DNA of 64,000 nt from Rhodococcus opacus. Lineage in GTDB: Bacteria > Actinomycetota > Actinomycetes > Mycobacteriales > Mycobacteriaceae. Positions within the stretch are counted from its first letter, which is position 1, and each line of letters starts with the position of its first letter. This document shows positions 8,871 through 17,783 of the stretch, one piece after another. Under the pieces are notes generated by a model. It saw only the letters and a program-made list of their open reading frames with translations, did not search any database and was not told where the DNA came from. The position numbers were made by a program, and so were the translations under genes. The DNA lies in assembly GCF_012396235.1 (NCBI RefSeq), contig NZ_JAAXPA010000008.1, forward strand, positions 1 through 64,000, written 5' to 3'.

Positions 8871-9628
8871 CCGACACCTCTCCCCTGCTTCAGGTATCCG
8901 GCGTCGAGAAGTCGTTCGGCGACCATCACGTCCTGCGCGACATCAGCTTCGACGTCGGGGCAGGAACGGTGACCGTCATCATCGGGCCGTCGGGCTCCGG
9001 CAAGACCACGGTGTTGCGCACCCTCAACGCCCTCGACCTTGCGGACCGCGGGACGATCTCCATCGGCGACGTGTCCGTGGACTTCGGCGCCGATGTGGAC
9101 CGGTCGACGCTGGCCAGGTTCCGCGGGCAGAGCGGCATGGTGTTCCAGGCCCACAACCTGTTTCCGCACAAGACGGTGATCCAGAACGTGACCGAGGGCC
9201 CGATCGTGGTGCAGAAACGCCCCAAGGACGTGGCGCGCGCGGACGCGATGCGGTTGCTCACCCAGGTCGGCTTGGCGGAGAAGGCGGACCAGTACCCGTA
9301 CCAGCTGTCGGGCGGTCAGCAGCAAAGGGTCGGTATCGCCCGGGCGCTCGCCCTGAAGCCGAAACTGATGTTGTTCGACGAGCCCACCTCCGCACTCGAC
9401 CCCGAACTGGTCGGCGAGGTGTTGCGCGTGATCCGGGATCTCGCGACCGAGGGCTGGACGATGGTGATCGTCACCCACGAGATCCGGTTCGCGCAGCAGG
9501 TGGCCGACCAGGTGTTGTTCGTCGACAACGGGGTCGTACTCGAACGCGGCACACCGAAAGACGTACTCGCCAATCCGACCGGGCCGAGACTGCGTCAGTT
9601 CCTGCACCGCATCCTCGACCCGCTGTGA
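8867..9628 (+). CDS. polar amino acid ABC transporter, ATP-binding protein
   Basis: 253 aa GlnQ-type ATPase. Walker A GPSGSGKTT (residues 40-48), Q-loop MVFQAHNLFP, signature LSGGQQQR, Walker B LMLFDEP, D-loop SALDPE and switch His in VTHE are all present. It powers import of the amino acid bound by the upstream lipoprotein. Start ATG overlaps the permease stop by 4 bp. It converges on the acetyltransferase gene with a 4-bp gap and no visible terminator. Confidence 0.95.
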   Translation: MTDTSPLLQVSGVEKSFGDHHVLRDISFDVGAGTVTVIIGPSGSGKTTVLRTLNALDLADRGTISIGDVSVDFGADVDRSTLARFRGQSGMVFQAHNLFPHKTVIQNVTEGPIVVQKRPKDVARADAMRLLTQVGLAEKADQYPYQLSGGQQQRVGIARALALKPKLMLFDEPTSALDPELVGEVLRVIRDLATEGWTMVIVTHEIRFAQQVADQVLFVDNGVVLERGTPKDVLANPTGPRLRQFLHRILDPL

Positions 9629-9632
9629 ACGG

Positions 9633-10127
9633 TCAGCGCAGGGATTTCTCCATCAGCACCACGCTCGGCCACTCCACCTCGAAGTCCCTGCGACCCACCA
9701 GGAAGAAACCCTGCTCCTCGTAGTAGTCCCGGAGCCGGGCGTTGGTTTCGACGCATTCGAGCCGGACGACGGACGCCTCTTCGGAGCGGGCGTGCTCGTC
9801 GACCCAACGGAGCAACTGGGCGCCGAGTCCGGCGCTGGCGTGCCGGCGGTCGGTCATGACGCGGGCCACGTAGGCGGCCGGAATGTCGTCCTCGATCCAC
9901 ACGTCCGGGTCGGACCGGAGCACCCGCAGCGCCCCCACCACGATGCCCGCGAACAGTGCGACACGCCATTCCCCGGACTCGATCTGTTCACGAACGTCGG
10001 CGAGCGACACCTCACCCCGGGCGGGTGCGTCGAGTTCCCTGGCCAGGATCCAATCCTCGGCGTCCCAGTGCATCTGAACGATGTCTTCAGCCTGCTCGAG
10101 TACTGCCCGCTCCACGGTGACCGCCAT
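9633..10127 (-). CDS. GNAT-family N-acetyltransferase
   Basis: 164 aa. GNAT motif A is visible as VMTDRRHASAGLGAQLLRWV (acetyl-CoA pyrophosphate loop R/Q-x-x-G-x-G/A), followed by VRLECVETNARLRDYYEEQG, the usual motif B helix. The acceptor substrate is unknown. ATG 10127 is preferred because TACTGT (10134-10139 on the complementary strand) lies exactly 6 nt upstream, a leaderless arrangement; the open frame continues upstream without family similarity. Confidence 0.85.
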   Translation of the reverse strand: MAVTVERAVLEQAEDIVQMHWDAEDWILARELDAPARGEVSLADVREQIESGEWRVALFAGIVVGALRVLRSDPDVWIEDDIPAAYVARVMTDRRHASAGLGAQLLRWVDEHARSEEASVVRLECVETNARLRDYYEEQGFFLVGRRDFEVEWPSVVLMEKSLR

Positions 10128-10133
10128 GCACAC

Positions 10134-10139
10134 ACAGTA
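10134..10139 (-). promoter_or_regulatory. putative -10 element (TACTGT) of a leaderless promoter
   Basis: On the minus strand TACTGT ends 6 nt before ATG 10127 and no ribosome binding site is present, so transcription probably starts at the initiation codon of the acetyltransferase gene. Inference from spacing alone. Confidence 0.4.
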
Positions 10140-10202
10140 ACCACCCAGCGGCAAAAACAAACCACCGCTGTACCCGTGTCGATCTGCGATGATGTGACTG
10201 GA

Positions 10203-10229
10203 GTTACAGTTACATTCTGGGACAGTTAC
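10203..10229. promoter_or_regulatory. three GTTAC repeats upstream of the lipase gene
   Basis: GTTAC occurs at 10203-10207, 10209-10213 and 10225-10229 in the 110-bp divergent region between the acetyltransferase and the secreted lipase. The clustering in an otherwise GC-rich region suggests a regulator binding site, but no regulator gene is adjacent. Confidence 0.25.
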
Positions 10230-10237
10230 CTCAGGCG

Positions 10238-11491
10238 GTGGTAGCGGTGAAGCTGTTTCGTGCAGTGGTCCTGATGACACTGTCCACCTGCGCAGCCGCG
10301 TATGTCTGCGCCCATCCCCCACGGGTGTCCGCCCAGCCCCTGGGGACCGAATCCATTCTCCCGTCCCCCATTCTGGACGACGACTTCTTCGCGTGGCCGC
10401 CGAACGTCGCGGAGTTCGGTGCCGGCGAGATCATTCGCTCACGGGAAGTGACGCTCCGGGCGTTCCCGAACACGCTGGTGCCGCACCGCGCCCACCAGAT
10501 CATGGTGCGTTCCAACGATTCCAAGGACCGCCCCGTGCCGGTGACCGCGACGGTCCTGGTGCCGACCGCGGCGTGGACGGAGACGGGACCGAGACCGGTG
10601 GTCGACTACAACATGCCCATCGACTCCCTGGGCGCCCGGTGCACCCCGTCCTACAAGATGGTGCACGACTGGCAGACCCTGGACCTGGACATCCCACCGG
10701 TGCTGTCGCTGTTCCTCGCGAAGAACTACGCGGTGCTCGTGCCCGACCACCAGGGACCGCGGATGGCGTACAGCGCGGGACGAATGGCGGGTCATGCCGT
10801 GCTCGACAGCATTCGCGGCATGAAGCGGCTGCCCGGCCTCGGGCTCTCGGACAGTCCGGTCGTCGCGACGGGTTACAGCGGCGGTGCGATCGCCACCGGC
10901 TGGGCAGCGCAACTGCAACCGTCGTACGCGCCGGACGTCGAACTCGCCGGCGCCGCCGCGGGCGGGATACCCGCCGATTTCGGTTTGCTGCGCAGGACCA
11001 TGAACGGCCAGCTCGGTTCGGGTCTGTACCTGTCCGCCGTCCTCGGGCTCGCCCGCGAGTATCCGGAAATGCTGACATTGGCGAATCCACTCGGTGTGCT
11101 GCTGGCGACGTCCCCGCTGAAGGACCAGTGCATCCTGGCGCTCGCGCCGGCCGGGATCGCATTGCTTCCCGCCGAACTGTTCGCCGTACCCGACCCGTTC
11201 GGCAATCCCACCGCCCGAAAATTGGTCGCCGAGAACAGGATGGGCGCGCTCACCCCGGCCACGCCGGTGCTGCTCTATCACGGGTCGTCGCGGGTGTTCC
11301 TCGGCGACGAGTGGATTCCGGAGGAAGGGGTGATCGCTCTGCAGCAGGAATGGTGCGGCGGTGGCGGCGACGTCGCCTACGCCCCGCAGTTCGGCGAGCA
11401 CCTCACCGCGGCCGTGTTCGCGTTGCCCGAGGTGGTGCGCTGGATCGACGAGCGACTGGCCGGGGTGCCGGCACCTGCGGGGTGCCGTTGA
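10238..11491 (+). CDS. secreted lipase (LIP family alpha/beta hydrolase)
   Basis: 417 aa. N-terminal signal peptide (hydrophobic residues 9-22, likely cleaved near AHPPRVSA). The hydrolase region has VLVPDHQGP, the nucleophile elbow TGYSGGAIAT (G-x-S-x-G, Ser214), and a later PVLLYHGSSRVFLGDEW and GEHL, positions expected for the acid and His of the triad. This matches the secretory lipase family of actinobacteria and fungi, which cleave triacylglycerol and other esters outside the cell. Either GTG 10238 or GTG 10250 could start it. It converges on the patatin gene with a 3-bp gap. Confidence 0.85.
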   Translation: MVAVKLFRAVVLMTLSTCAAAYVCAHPPRVSAQPLGTESILPSPILDDDFFAWPPNVAEFGAGEIIRSREVTLRAFPNTLVPHRAHQIMVRSNDSKDRPVPVTATVLVPTAAWTETGPRPVVDYNMPIDSLGARCTPSYKMVHDWQTLDLDIPPVLSLFLAKNYAVLVPDHQGPRMAYSAGRMAGHAVLDSIRGMKRLPGLGLSDSPVVATGYSGGAIATGWAAQLQPSYAPDVELAGAAAGGIPADFGLLRRTMNGQLGSGLYLSAVLGLAREYPEMLTLANPLGVLLATSPLKDQCILALAPAGIALLPAELFAVPDPFGNPTARKLVAENRMGALTPATPVLLYHGSSRVFLGDEWIPEEGVIALQQEWCGGGGDVAYAPQFGEHLTAAVFALPEVVRWIDERLAGVPAPAGCR

Positions 11492-11494
11492 CGG

Positions 11495-12346
11495 TCATCC
11501 GTGCACGTGCGGCAGCAGCAGATCGGCCTGACCGACCTCGACGACCCGCGCCTCGTCGAGCCACTTCGCGGTCTGCTCCCGTGCCCGTGTGATCAGCTCG
11601 TCGGCGTCGCCGAAGTCGGCGGGACTCGTGTCCAGCGGGCACAGCGGGGGCACCACCCGGATGTCGGCGGCGCTCTCGTACCGCTCGATGTCGAGGGCGA
11701 GCCGCTGATTGATCGCGAGGGTCACACCGACCAGTCCCATACCCAGGGCACTTCCGGGGACCTTCGACAGTGTGCACGCATATCCGGTGGGGAGCACCCA
11801 CACGGTCGTGGCCCCCAGTTCGATCGCGTGGGAGATGGGCGTGTTGTTGACGACCCCACCGTCCATCAGCGCGCGGCCGTCGATCACCACGGGTGGGAGG
11901 ATGCCGGGCAGCGCCGCGCTGGCGGTGACGGCGTCGACGGCCGGTCCCGTCGACAACCGGACGTCCTTGCCGGTCAGCACGTCGGCGGCGATGACGTGCA
12001 GCGGGGTGGGTGCGTCCTCCATCCGCTCGAACCGGAGATTCCGCTCGAGCAGCCTCCGGATGGAGCGGTTGGACACCAGGTGGTTACGGAGGCCGACGAA
12101 ACCGGTGAATCCGGTGAGCAATCCGGTGGGGAACACCGCACTGCGGGTGAGACCGCGCCACAGGTCGGCGAGTTCACGCAGGTCTGCGTCGGAGGAGCCG
12201 CCGGCGAGCCAGGCGCCGTTGAGCGCGCCGACGGACGTGCCGACGATGAGGTCCGGCCGAATTCCTCTCCCGACGAGGGTCTGCAACATGCCGACCTCGA
12301 TGGCCCCGAGGCTCGCCCCGCCCGACAGAACGAAAGCTGTTGTCAT
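11495..12346 (-). CDS. patatin-like phospholipase
   Basis: 283 aa. The patatin Ser-Asp dyad is intact: oxyanion-hole glycine loop SGGASLGA near the N-terminus, nucleophile elbow GTSVG, and the catalytic Asp in LMDGG. Members hydrolyse acyl chains from phospholipids or act on neutral lipids; no signal peptide is seen, so it is probably cytoplasmic or membrane-peripheral. It lies just downstream of an acyl-CoA synthetase gene on the same strand, so released fatty acids could feed into that enzyme. TACGGT 6 nt before ATG 12346 suggests its own leaderless promoter overlapping the end of the synthetase gene. Confidence 0.9.
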   Translation of the reverse strand: MTTAFVLSGGASLGAIEVGMLQTLVGRGIRPDLIVGTSVGALNGAWLAGGSSDADLRELADLWRGLTRSAVFPTGLLTGFTGFVGLRNHLVSNRSIRRLLERNLRFERMEDAPTPLHVIAADVLTGKDVRLSTGPAVDAVTASAALPGILPPVVIDGRALMDGGVVNNTPISHAIELGATTVWVLPTGYACTLSKVPGSALGMGLVGVTLAINQRLALDIERYESAADIRVVPPLCPLDTSPADFGDADELITRAREQTAKWLDEARVVEVGQADLLLPHVHG

Positions 12347-12352
12347 GCCGCC

Positions 12353-12358
12353 ACCGTA
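12353..12358 (-). promoter_or_regulatory. putative -10 element (TACGGT) of a leaderless promoter
   Basis: TACGGT on the minus strand ends 6 nt before the patatin ATG at 12346, with no ribosome binding site. It sits between the fadD-like stop (12364) and the start, so the patatin gene could be transcribed independently. Confidence 0.4.
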
Positions 12359-12363
12359 GCGGG

Positions 12364-14187
12364 TCAGCCCCGCCGGTACAGGCTCGCGATGTCGTCGGCG
12401 AAGCGCTCGGTCACCACGCGACGCTTGATCTTCAGGGTGGCGGTCAATTCCCCGTCGGCCTCCGTGAGGTCGCGGCCGAGGACGACGAACCGCTTGATCG
12501 ACTCCGTGTGCGACACGGTGGTGTTTGCGTCGTCCACCGCGTCCTGCAGATCCCCGCGCAGCTCCTCGTCGTCGCGGAGGTCCGCGACCGTGGCGTCGGA
12601 CGGCTTGCCGTGCGCGGACTTCCACTTGTCGAATTCCTGCGGATCGACGGTCAGCAGGGCACCGACGAACGGGCGGCCGTCCCCCACCACCACGGCCTGC
12701 GAGACGAGGGTGTGCGAGCGCAGCCGGTCTTCGAGGGGTCCCGGCGACACATTCTTGCCGCCTGCGGTGATCAGCAGATCCTTCTTGCGGCCGGTGATGG
12801 TGAGGTAGCCCTCGTCGTCCAGGTCGCCGAGGTCGCCGGTGCGGAACCAGCCGTCGTCCAGTACTTCCCGGGTGGCGTGTTCGTTGCGCCAGTAGCCGCC
12901 GAACACGACGCCGCCGCGCAGTTCGATCTCACCGTCCTCGGCGATGCGCACACTGTTGCCGCTCAGGGGCTGACCGACCGTCCCGATCTTCTGGACACCG
13001 GGGACGTTCACGCAGTGCGCGGCAGTCGATTCGGTGAGACCGTAGCCCTCGTAGACCGGAACTCCCATGCCGCGGAAGAAATGACCGAGCCTCGGCATGA
13101 GCGCCCCGCCACCCGAGATCGCCCACCAGCAGTCGCCGCCCAGGGCGGCACGGAGTTTCGCGTAGACGAGCTTGTCGGCGAGCGCACGCTCGAGCCGGAG
13201 CCGCAGCGACGGACCACCCGCGTCCTGGGCCTCGCTGTACGCCACCGCCGTGGCCTCGGCGAAGTCGAAGATCCGTTTCTGCAGGCCGCCCGCCGACGAC
13301 GCCTTGCGCGCCGCACCGTCCCGCACCTTCTCGAACACGCGGGGAACACCGAGAATGGCGTTGGGCCGGAACCGTTCGAATTCGCCCGTGACCGTGCCGA
13401 AGTCGGACCAGTGCGCCTGAATCGCGCCGGCCTCGAACATCGCCAGCGACACCGCGCGCGCCAGCACGTGTGCCAGTGGAAGAAACGTCAGGACCCGGTT
13501 GCCCGGCCGGGCGACGTCACCGATCGGTGCCGCGAGCAACGCCCGCACCTCCGACAGGAAGTTCCGGTGGGTGAGGATGCAGCCCTTGGGACGGCCCGTA
13601 GTCCCGGACGTGTACACGAGCGAGGCGAGATCGTTGGCGGTCAGCGCCACCACGCGTTTGAACACCTCGGAATCGTCGATCGACAATCCGTCCCTGATGA
13701 GCGTGCCCACCGCGTCCTCGTCGATGGTGAGGATCCGCTTCAGCGTGTAGGGGATGCCGTCGCCCGCGAAACTCGACGCGTGGGCCGGCGTCTCCACGAG
13801 CGCGGCGACGGCCCCCGAATCCTCGATGATCCACCGGATCTGGTCGTGCGAGGACGAGTCGTAGATCGGAACGGACGCGGCGCCCGCCGCCCAGATCGCG
13901 TAGTCGAGCAGCGACCATTCGAATCTCGTCGACGACAGCAGTGCCACGCGGTCGCCGGGCTGGACACCGTTGGCGATCAAACCCTTCGCGACCCCGACGA
14001 CGAGCGCGCCGAAGTCCTTGGCCGTCACGTCGACCCATCCGCCGGACTCCGGGCGGGTGTACATCACCCGATCCGGATGGCTCTCGGCGTGCGCGAACAC
14101 CCTCAGCACGGCGTTCTCGTGGTCGGAGACGGTGAACGTCGGGGCGCTGGTGTACTCACGCACGGGTGTCGTCTCCGATGCTGTCAC
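12364..14187 (-). CDS. long-chain fatty-acid--CoA ligase (FadD15-like)
   Basis: 607 aa ANL-superfamily adenylating enzyme that activates fatty acids to acyl-CoA through acyl-AMP. The phosphate loop YTSGTTGRPKG, the A5 motif YEGYGLTEST, and GWFRTGDLG followed by ITGRKKDLLITAGGKN (A8 hinge region) are all present; the length fits the FadD15 group. ATG 14187 lies 32 bp inside the upstream MarR gene and lacks a clear ribosome binding site; GTG 14163, with GGAG 9 nt upstream, is a possible alternative. Coexpression with the MarR gene is likely, so that regulator may control it. Confidence 0.92.
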   Translation of the reverse strand: MTASETTPVREYTSAPTFTVSDHENAVLRVFAHAESHPDRVMYTRPESGGWVDVTAKDFGALVVGVAKGLIANGVQPGDRVALLSSTRFEWSLLDYAIWAAGAASVPIYDSSSHDQIRWIIEDSGAVAALVETPAHASSFAGDGIPYTLKRILTIDEDAVGTLIRDGLSIDDSEVFKRVVALTANDLASLVYTSGTTGRPKGCILTHRNFLSEVRALLAAPIGDVARPGNRVLTFLPLAHVLARAVSLAMFEAGAIQAHWSDFGTVTGEFERFRPNAILGVPRVFEKVRDGAARKASSAGGLQKRIFDFAEATAVAYSEAQDAGGPSLRLRLERALADKLVYAKLRAALGGDCWWAISGGGALMPRLGHFFRGMGVPVYEGYGLTESTAAHCVNVPGVQKIGTVGQPLSGNSVRIAEDGEIELRGGVVFGGYWRNEHATREVLDDGWFRTGDLGDLDDEGYLTITGRKKDLLITAGGKNVSPGPLEDRLRSHTLVSQAVVVGDGRPFVGALLTVDPQEFDKWKSAHGKPSDATVADLRDDEELRGDLQDAVDDANTTVSHTESIKRFVVLGRDLTEADGELTATLKIKRRVVTERFADDIASLYRRG

Positions 14188-14680
14188 GGTCTGTGTCGCC
14201 GCCCTGGCGGAATTTCCGGAGGTGCCGGGCGAACGCGGCGATTTCGCCGTCCGACCACGAGGCGACCCGGTCGCGTACTTCCTCCACGCGGCGTGCGTCG
14301 GCGCCGGCCAGCACCGCGACCCCGCCGTCGGTGAGGCTCAGCGGGTGACCGCTGCGGAGCGGTCCCGGCTCGGCGTGCACCCATCCCTCGTCGATGCAGC
14401 CCCGGAGTTGACGCGACACGGTGGAGCGGTGCACGCCGAATGCGTCCGAGATCTGGGTGGCCCGGCATCCCGGATTGCGGGCGACGAAGGAGAGCAGCGA
14501 ATGTTGAGCGAACGTCGGGGATCCGACGGGAGGGCGGTCACCGGCAACCAGTTGACGGACGAGGCGGACGAGTTCGTCATGGACGGCCACCACGCCCGAT
14601 GCGGGCGTTTCCTCCGGCTCGACCTCGTTGTGTTGCACACCGCAACTGTATCCGACCACTCTGGCCTCGACCACCCGCAC
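14156..14680 (-). CDS. MarR-family transcriptional regulator
   Basis: 174 aa. Winged helix-turn-helix of the MarR type: SFVARNPGCRATQISDAFGV and HRSTVSRQLRGCIDEGWV, then a wing with PLRSGHPLSLTDGGV. It overlaps the acyl-CoA synthetase gene by 32 bp and is the first gene of that pair, so control of fatty acid activation in response to an acyl or aromatic ligand is plausible. The GTG start at 14680 is uncertain; an internal GTG before QHNEVEPEE would shorten the protein by 14 residues. Confidence 0.85.
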   Translation of the reverse strand: MRVVEARVVGYSCGVQHNEVEPEETPASGVVAVHDELVRLVRQLVAGDRPPVGSPTFAQHSLLSFVARNPGCRATQISDAFGVHRSTVSRQLRGCIDEGWVHAEPGPLRSGHPLSLTDGGVAVLAGADARRVEEVRDRVASWSDGEIAAFARHLRKFRQGGDTDRDSIGDDTRA

Positions 14681-14870
14681 CTCGATTCCCGTTGTCGTTT
14701 GCTCGACTCACGTTCTGCCCATACTGCTATCGATGCTCCGGAAATTCATTCGGCCGGAGACGTCACACGGTCACAATTGGAGAACGCTTTCCGTCCACCG
14801 CTACCGGCCGGACAACGGGCGCCGTCAGAAATCCGTTGCGGGCGCGGGCCCGTCGATGCACGCTGTCCGC

Positions 14871-15374
14871 ATGCTGATCCGACGCGAGAATCCGGGCGAC
14901 ATCGACGCGGTGGCGGCGGTGCACCGGCAGGCGTTCGACGGTGACGCTCCCCTCGAGGTCGGCCTCGTGACCCGGTTGCGCTCGAGCCACGCGTGGGTTC
15001 CGCAACTGTCCCTCGTCGCCGAAGTGGCGGGGTCCGTCGCCGGTCACGTGTGCCTGACCCGCGCGACAGTCGACTCCACGGACGTACTCGCGCTCGGCCC
15101 GATCGGCGTGCTCCCCGGCCTCCAGCGCCACGGCGTGGGTTCGGCACTGATGCACGCCGCGCTCGGCGGCGCCGACGCCAGGGACGAACCCCTGGTGGCA
15201 CTGCTCGGTCACCTCGACTACTACCCGCGGTTCGGCTTCGTCTCCGGAACGTCGGTCGGGATCGAGCCGGACCAGCCCTCGTGGTCGTCCCACTTCCAGG
15301 TTCGCCTGCTCGCTCGCTGGGATCCGAGCATGTCCGGCACGTTCAGGTACGCCGCGCCCTTCTACGACCTGTGA
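14871..15374 (+). CDS. GNAT-family N-acetyltransferase (YhbS-like)
   Basis: 167 aa. Motif A is IGVLPGLQRHGVGSALMHAA (Q-R-x-G-x-G acetyl-CoA loop), followed by LLGHLDYYPRFGFV, characteristic of the YhbS-like group. Substrate unknown. ATG 14871 (MLIRRENP) is preferred by family start; ATG 14856 would add five residues. The 190 bp between the MarR gene and this gene is the divergent promoter region; I see no distinct operator in it. Confidence 0.85.
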   Translation: MLIRRENPGDIDAVAAVHRQAFDGDAPLEVGLVTRLRSSHAWVPQLSLVAEVAGSVAGHVCLTRATVDSTDVLALGPIGVLPGLQRHGVGSALMHAALGGADARDEPLVALLGHLDYYPRFGFVSGTSVGIEPDQPSWSSHFQVRLLARWDPSMSGTFRYAAPFYDL

Positions 15375-15442
15375 GCTCGTATCCGCTGGTAGTTTGAGGT
15401 GGCACGTGTCATGGGGGTGAGCGGGAACCGAGGTAGGAAACG

Positions 15443-15871
15443 ATGGAGCACGCGGCCGAGGGCGCCGGAACAGCCGGGCCTGTGGATGCGTCCGTCACGA
15501 CGACCATCGTCCGCCGGGTCCTTCCCGGCTGCGACGAGGAATTCGCCGATTGGATCCAGACCGGACTCGGGCTCGCCCGGCTGTTTCCCGGATTCCTCGG
15601 CGGAGGATGGCTCAAGGAGAGCAGCACCTCGGATGTCTGCGTGATCGTGCTGAAGTTCGAAACCCAAGCCGCGCTGGACAACTGGTTGACGTCTTCACTG
15701 CGGAACGGGTGGCTGAGGACCGGCGGGAACATCGCGGTCGAGGAACCGGACGAGCCGGCGTCGGACGTGGAGAGCCTGTTCGAACGCCCTCGCCGCCGGA
15801 CTGCCGACGGCCGCGATCAGGCGGACTCGCCCGGGATCTGCGCACCGGACGGCATCCCCTCTCCCAAATAG
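15443..15871 (+). CDS. antibiotic biosynthesis monooxygenase (ABM) domain protein
   Basis: 142 aa. Residues 18-100 resemble the ABM ferredoxin-like fold: VRRVLPGCDEEFADWIQ, then a FPGFLGGGWLKES strand turn, CVIVLKFETQAALDNWL, and SSLRNGWL. Such domains occur in heme-degrading and quinone-forming monooxygenases but many are uncharacterised; no firm activity can be assigned. Start supported by AGGTAGGAA upstream. The last 55 bp overlap the 3' end of the convergent SRPBCC gene, a long tail-to-tail overlap; the C-terminus (RPRRRTADGRDQ) looks unstructured. Confidence 0.75.
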   Translation: MEHAAEGAGTAGPVDASVTTTIVRRVLPGCDEEFADWIQTGLGLARLFPGFLGGGWLKESSTSDVCVIVLKFETQAALDNWLTSSLRNGWLRTGGNIAVEEPDEPASDVESLFERPRRRTADGRDQADSPGICAPDGIPSPK

Positions 15872-16332
15872 GTCTGGTAGAACGGCCGCCAGTCCGCGGA
15901 CGCATCTCCACGGTGACCGGGCGCGTCGGACCCGTCGAGGTGCCGGTCGAGGTCGGCGAGGCAGACACTCCACCCGGCGGCATTCCTGGCCGCAGTGTTG
16001 CGGACCTCGAGAACGTTGACGAGCGTCAGGGCGCACCCGTCCGCGGTCGGCTCGACCTCGAAGTGGATCTCGTCCCCGCCCCACGTGAACGCGAGCGTGC
16101 ACGGGGCGCCGTAGACGAGGACCGTCCCCGTCTCCGGGTCGCTGTGCGGTTCCGGAAAGAACTCGATGTCGCCACCGGCGTAGGTGTCGAGGCGGACCCG
16201 TGACGGAAACCACTGTGCAAGCTCGTCCGGCTCGGACACCGCCTCCCACAGCCTCTGGACGGGAAACGGGTACGTGCACCGGAACCGCACGGCGGGACGA
16301 CCCTTGAACTCGAAATACCTTCCGTGGATCAC
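15817..16332 (-). CDS. SRPBCC / AHSA1-family protein
   Basis: 171 aa. Pattern of the Bet v 1-like ATPase-activator homologue group: FRCTYPFPVQRLWEAVSEPD at the start, LAQWFPSRV, GGDIEFFPEP, a central TFTWGGDEIHFEVEPT, and the C-terminal AAGWSVCLADLDRHLDG helix. These bind hydrophobic ligands; function here is unknown. The GTG at 16332 follows GAGGGAGTG on the minus strand. The 3' end overlaps the ABM gene by 55 bp. Confidence 0.82.
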   Translation of the reverse strand: MIHGRYFEFKGRPAVRFRCTYPFPVQRLWEAVSEPDELAQWFPSRVRLDTYAGGDIEFFPEPHSDPETGTVLVYGAPCTLAFTWGGDEIHFEVEPTADGCALTLVNVLEVRNTAARNAAGWSVCLADLDRHLDGSDAPGHRGDASADWRPFYQTYLGEGMPSGAQIPGESA

Positions 16333-16448
16333 CGGCCCACTCCCTCGCTGTCGTACCTGACGACAGCTTGACACGGGAGACCGACGTCCACACCGAAGTT
16401 GGGCCACAATTCCGGCCACCCTCCTCCCTTCCTGTCGGACAACTCCCC

Positions 16449-16454
16449 TACGGT
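16449..16454 (+). promoter_or_regulatory. putative -10 element (TACGGT) of a leaderless promoter for the SWIM-MoxR-VWA operon
   Basis: TACGGT ends 6 nt before the GTG at 16461, and no ribosome binding site precedes that GTG. If correct, the whole five-gene operon starts from here. A TTGACA at 16368-16373 is too far upstream to pair with it. Confidence 0.35.
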
Positions 16455-16460
16455 GACGGA

Positions 16461-17783
16461 GTGACGTCGCCTTGGTCGGAGGGACAGGTCGCATCGGTCG
16501 CGCCCGATGCCGGCTCGCTCGCTGCCGCAGGAAAGCTGTCGGCCGCGTGGTCGGAGACGGGCAGCAACGGCGGCGCGCTCTGGGGACTGTGCCAGGGCAG
16601 CGGCAAGAGCCCCTATCGATCGGTCGTCGACCTGTCCGGGCCGGCGTACAACTGCTCGTGCCCGAGCCGGAAATTTCCCTGCAAACACACGCTCGGCCTG
16701 CTGCTGATCTGGTCGCGGGGCCGGGTCCCGGAGCAGTCCGAACCGCCCCCGTTCGCGGCGGAATGGCTGAGCCGCAGGGCCGGGCGGGCAGCCGCTCCGG
16801 CGGCTCCGGCCACCAAGACGGCCGGTGTGAAGGCCACCGAACGCCGGGCCGAGCGGGTGACGGCGGGCCTCGACGAACTCGACCTGTGGCTCACCGACCA
16901 GATCCGCGGCGGGCTCGGCGCAGCCGATATCTCGGCATCCGCGTTCGACGCCATCGCGGCCCGGATGGTCGACGCCCAGGCGCCCGGCGTCGCGTCCGCC
17001 CTGCGTCGCCTGCCGATCGTCGTGGCCACTCGAGCAGACTGGCCGGACCGGTTGCTCCGCGAGTACGCCAGGCTGCACCTTCTCGTCGTCGCCCATCGCC
17101 GCCTGAGCGAACTACCGGAACCCCTGCAGGCGTCGGTGCGCGCGCACGTGGGATACCCGGTGGCCACCGGCAGCGTGCGCAGCGAGCCGGGAGTCCGCGA
17201 CCGGTGGATGGTCCTGGGAATGCAGACCACCGAGGAGAAGCGCCTCTTCACCCGCAAGGTGTGGTTGATCGGCCGCGACCACGGTCGCCGCGCGATCCTC
17301 CTGGACTTCGCGCACGGCTCCGCGAACTTCTCCACAGTGGTCCCGCCGCTCGGATCGCTCGTCGACGCCACCCTGCACTTCTACCCCGGCGCCGCACCGC
17401 TGCGCGCCCAGTTCGGCGACGTCCACGAGACCCCCGAACCGTTCACCACGGTCGCACCGAGCGACATCGACACCGCTCTCGACCACTTCGCCGCCGCGGT
17501 CGGAGCCGACCCGTGGGTCCGCTCGTGGCCGGCTCTGCTCACCGGCGTCACCCCGGCATTCGACGACGGACACTGGTTCGTCGTCGACGCGCAGGGGCGC
17601 GCGTTGCCGCTGTCCGGCGAAGACCCGGTCCTGTGGCGGCTCCTCGGAATGTCCGGCGGCCGTCCCGTCACCGTGTTCGGTGAGTGGAACAGCGAATCGC
17701 TGGTTCCCGTGTCCGTGTTCGATCGCGGCGACGTGTACCCACTCGGGGCCGGTACACCCTCGGCCGTGGGGAGTAGGCGATGA
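16461..17783 (+). CDS. SWIM zinc finger protein (first gene of MoxR-VWA operon)
   Basis: 440 aa. A SWIM zinc finger, C-x-C-x6-C-x-H, is seen as Cys65, Cys67, Cys74 and His76 (NCSCPSRKFPCKH). SWIM domains bind DNA or protein. The rest is not recognised, but YehQ of E. coli is a SWIM protein encoded next to a MoxR ATPase and a VWA protein, the same partners as here. GTG 16461 is chosen because SWIM proteins of this type begin just before the WSEGQVASVAPD segment. Its stop overlaps the next ATG (ATGA). Likely a substrate- or nucleic-acid-recognition component of the complex. Confidence 0.85.
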   Translation: MTSPWSEGQVASVAPDAGSLAAAGKLSAAWSETGSNGGALWGLCQGSGKSPYRSVVDLSGPAYNCSCPSRKFPCKHTLGLLLIWSRGRVPEQSEPPPFAAEWLSRRAGRAAAPAAPATKTAGVKATERRAERVTAGLDELDLWLTDQIRGGLGAADISASAFDAIAARMVDAQAPGVASALRRLPIVVATRADWPDRLLREYARLHLLVVAHRRLSELPEPLQASVRAHVGYPVATGSVRSEPGVRDRWMVLGMQTTEEKRLFTRKVWLIGRDHGRRAILLDFAHGSANFSTVVPPLGSLVDATLHFYPGAAPLRAQFGDVHETPEPFTTVAPSDIDTALDHFAAAVGADPWVRSWPALLTGVTPAFDDGHWFVVDAQGRALPLSGEDPVLWRLLGMSGGRPVTVFGEWNSESLVPVSVFDRGDVYPLGAGTPSAVGSRR

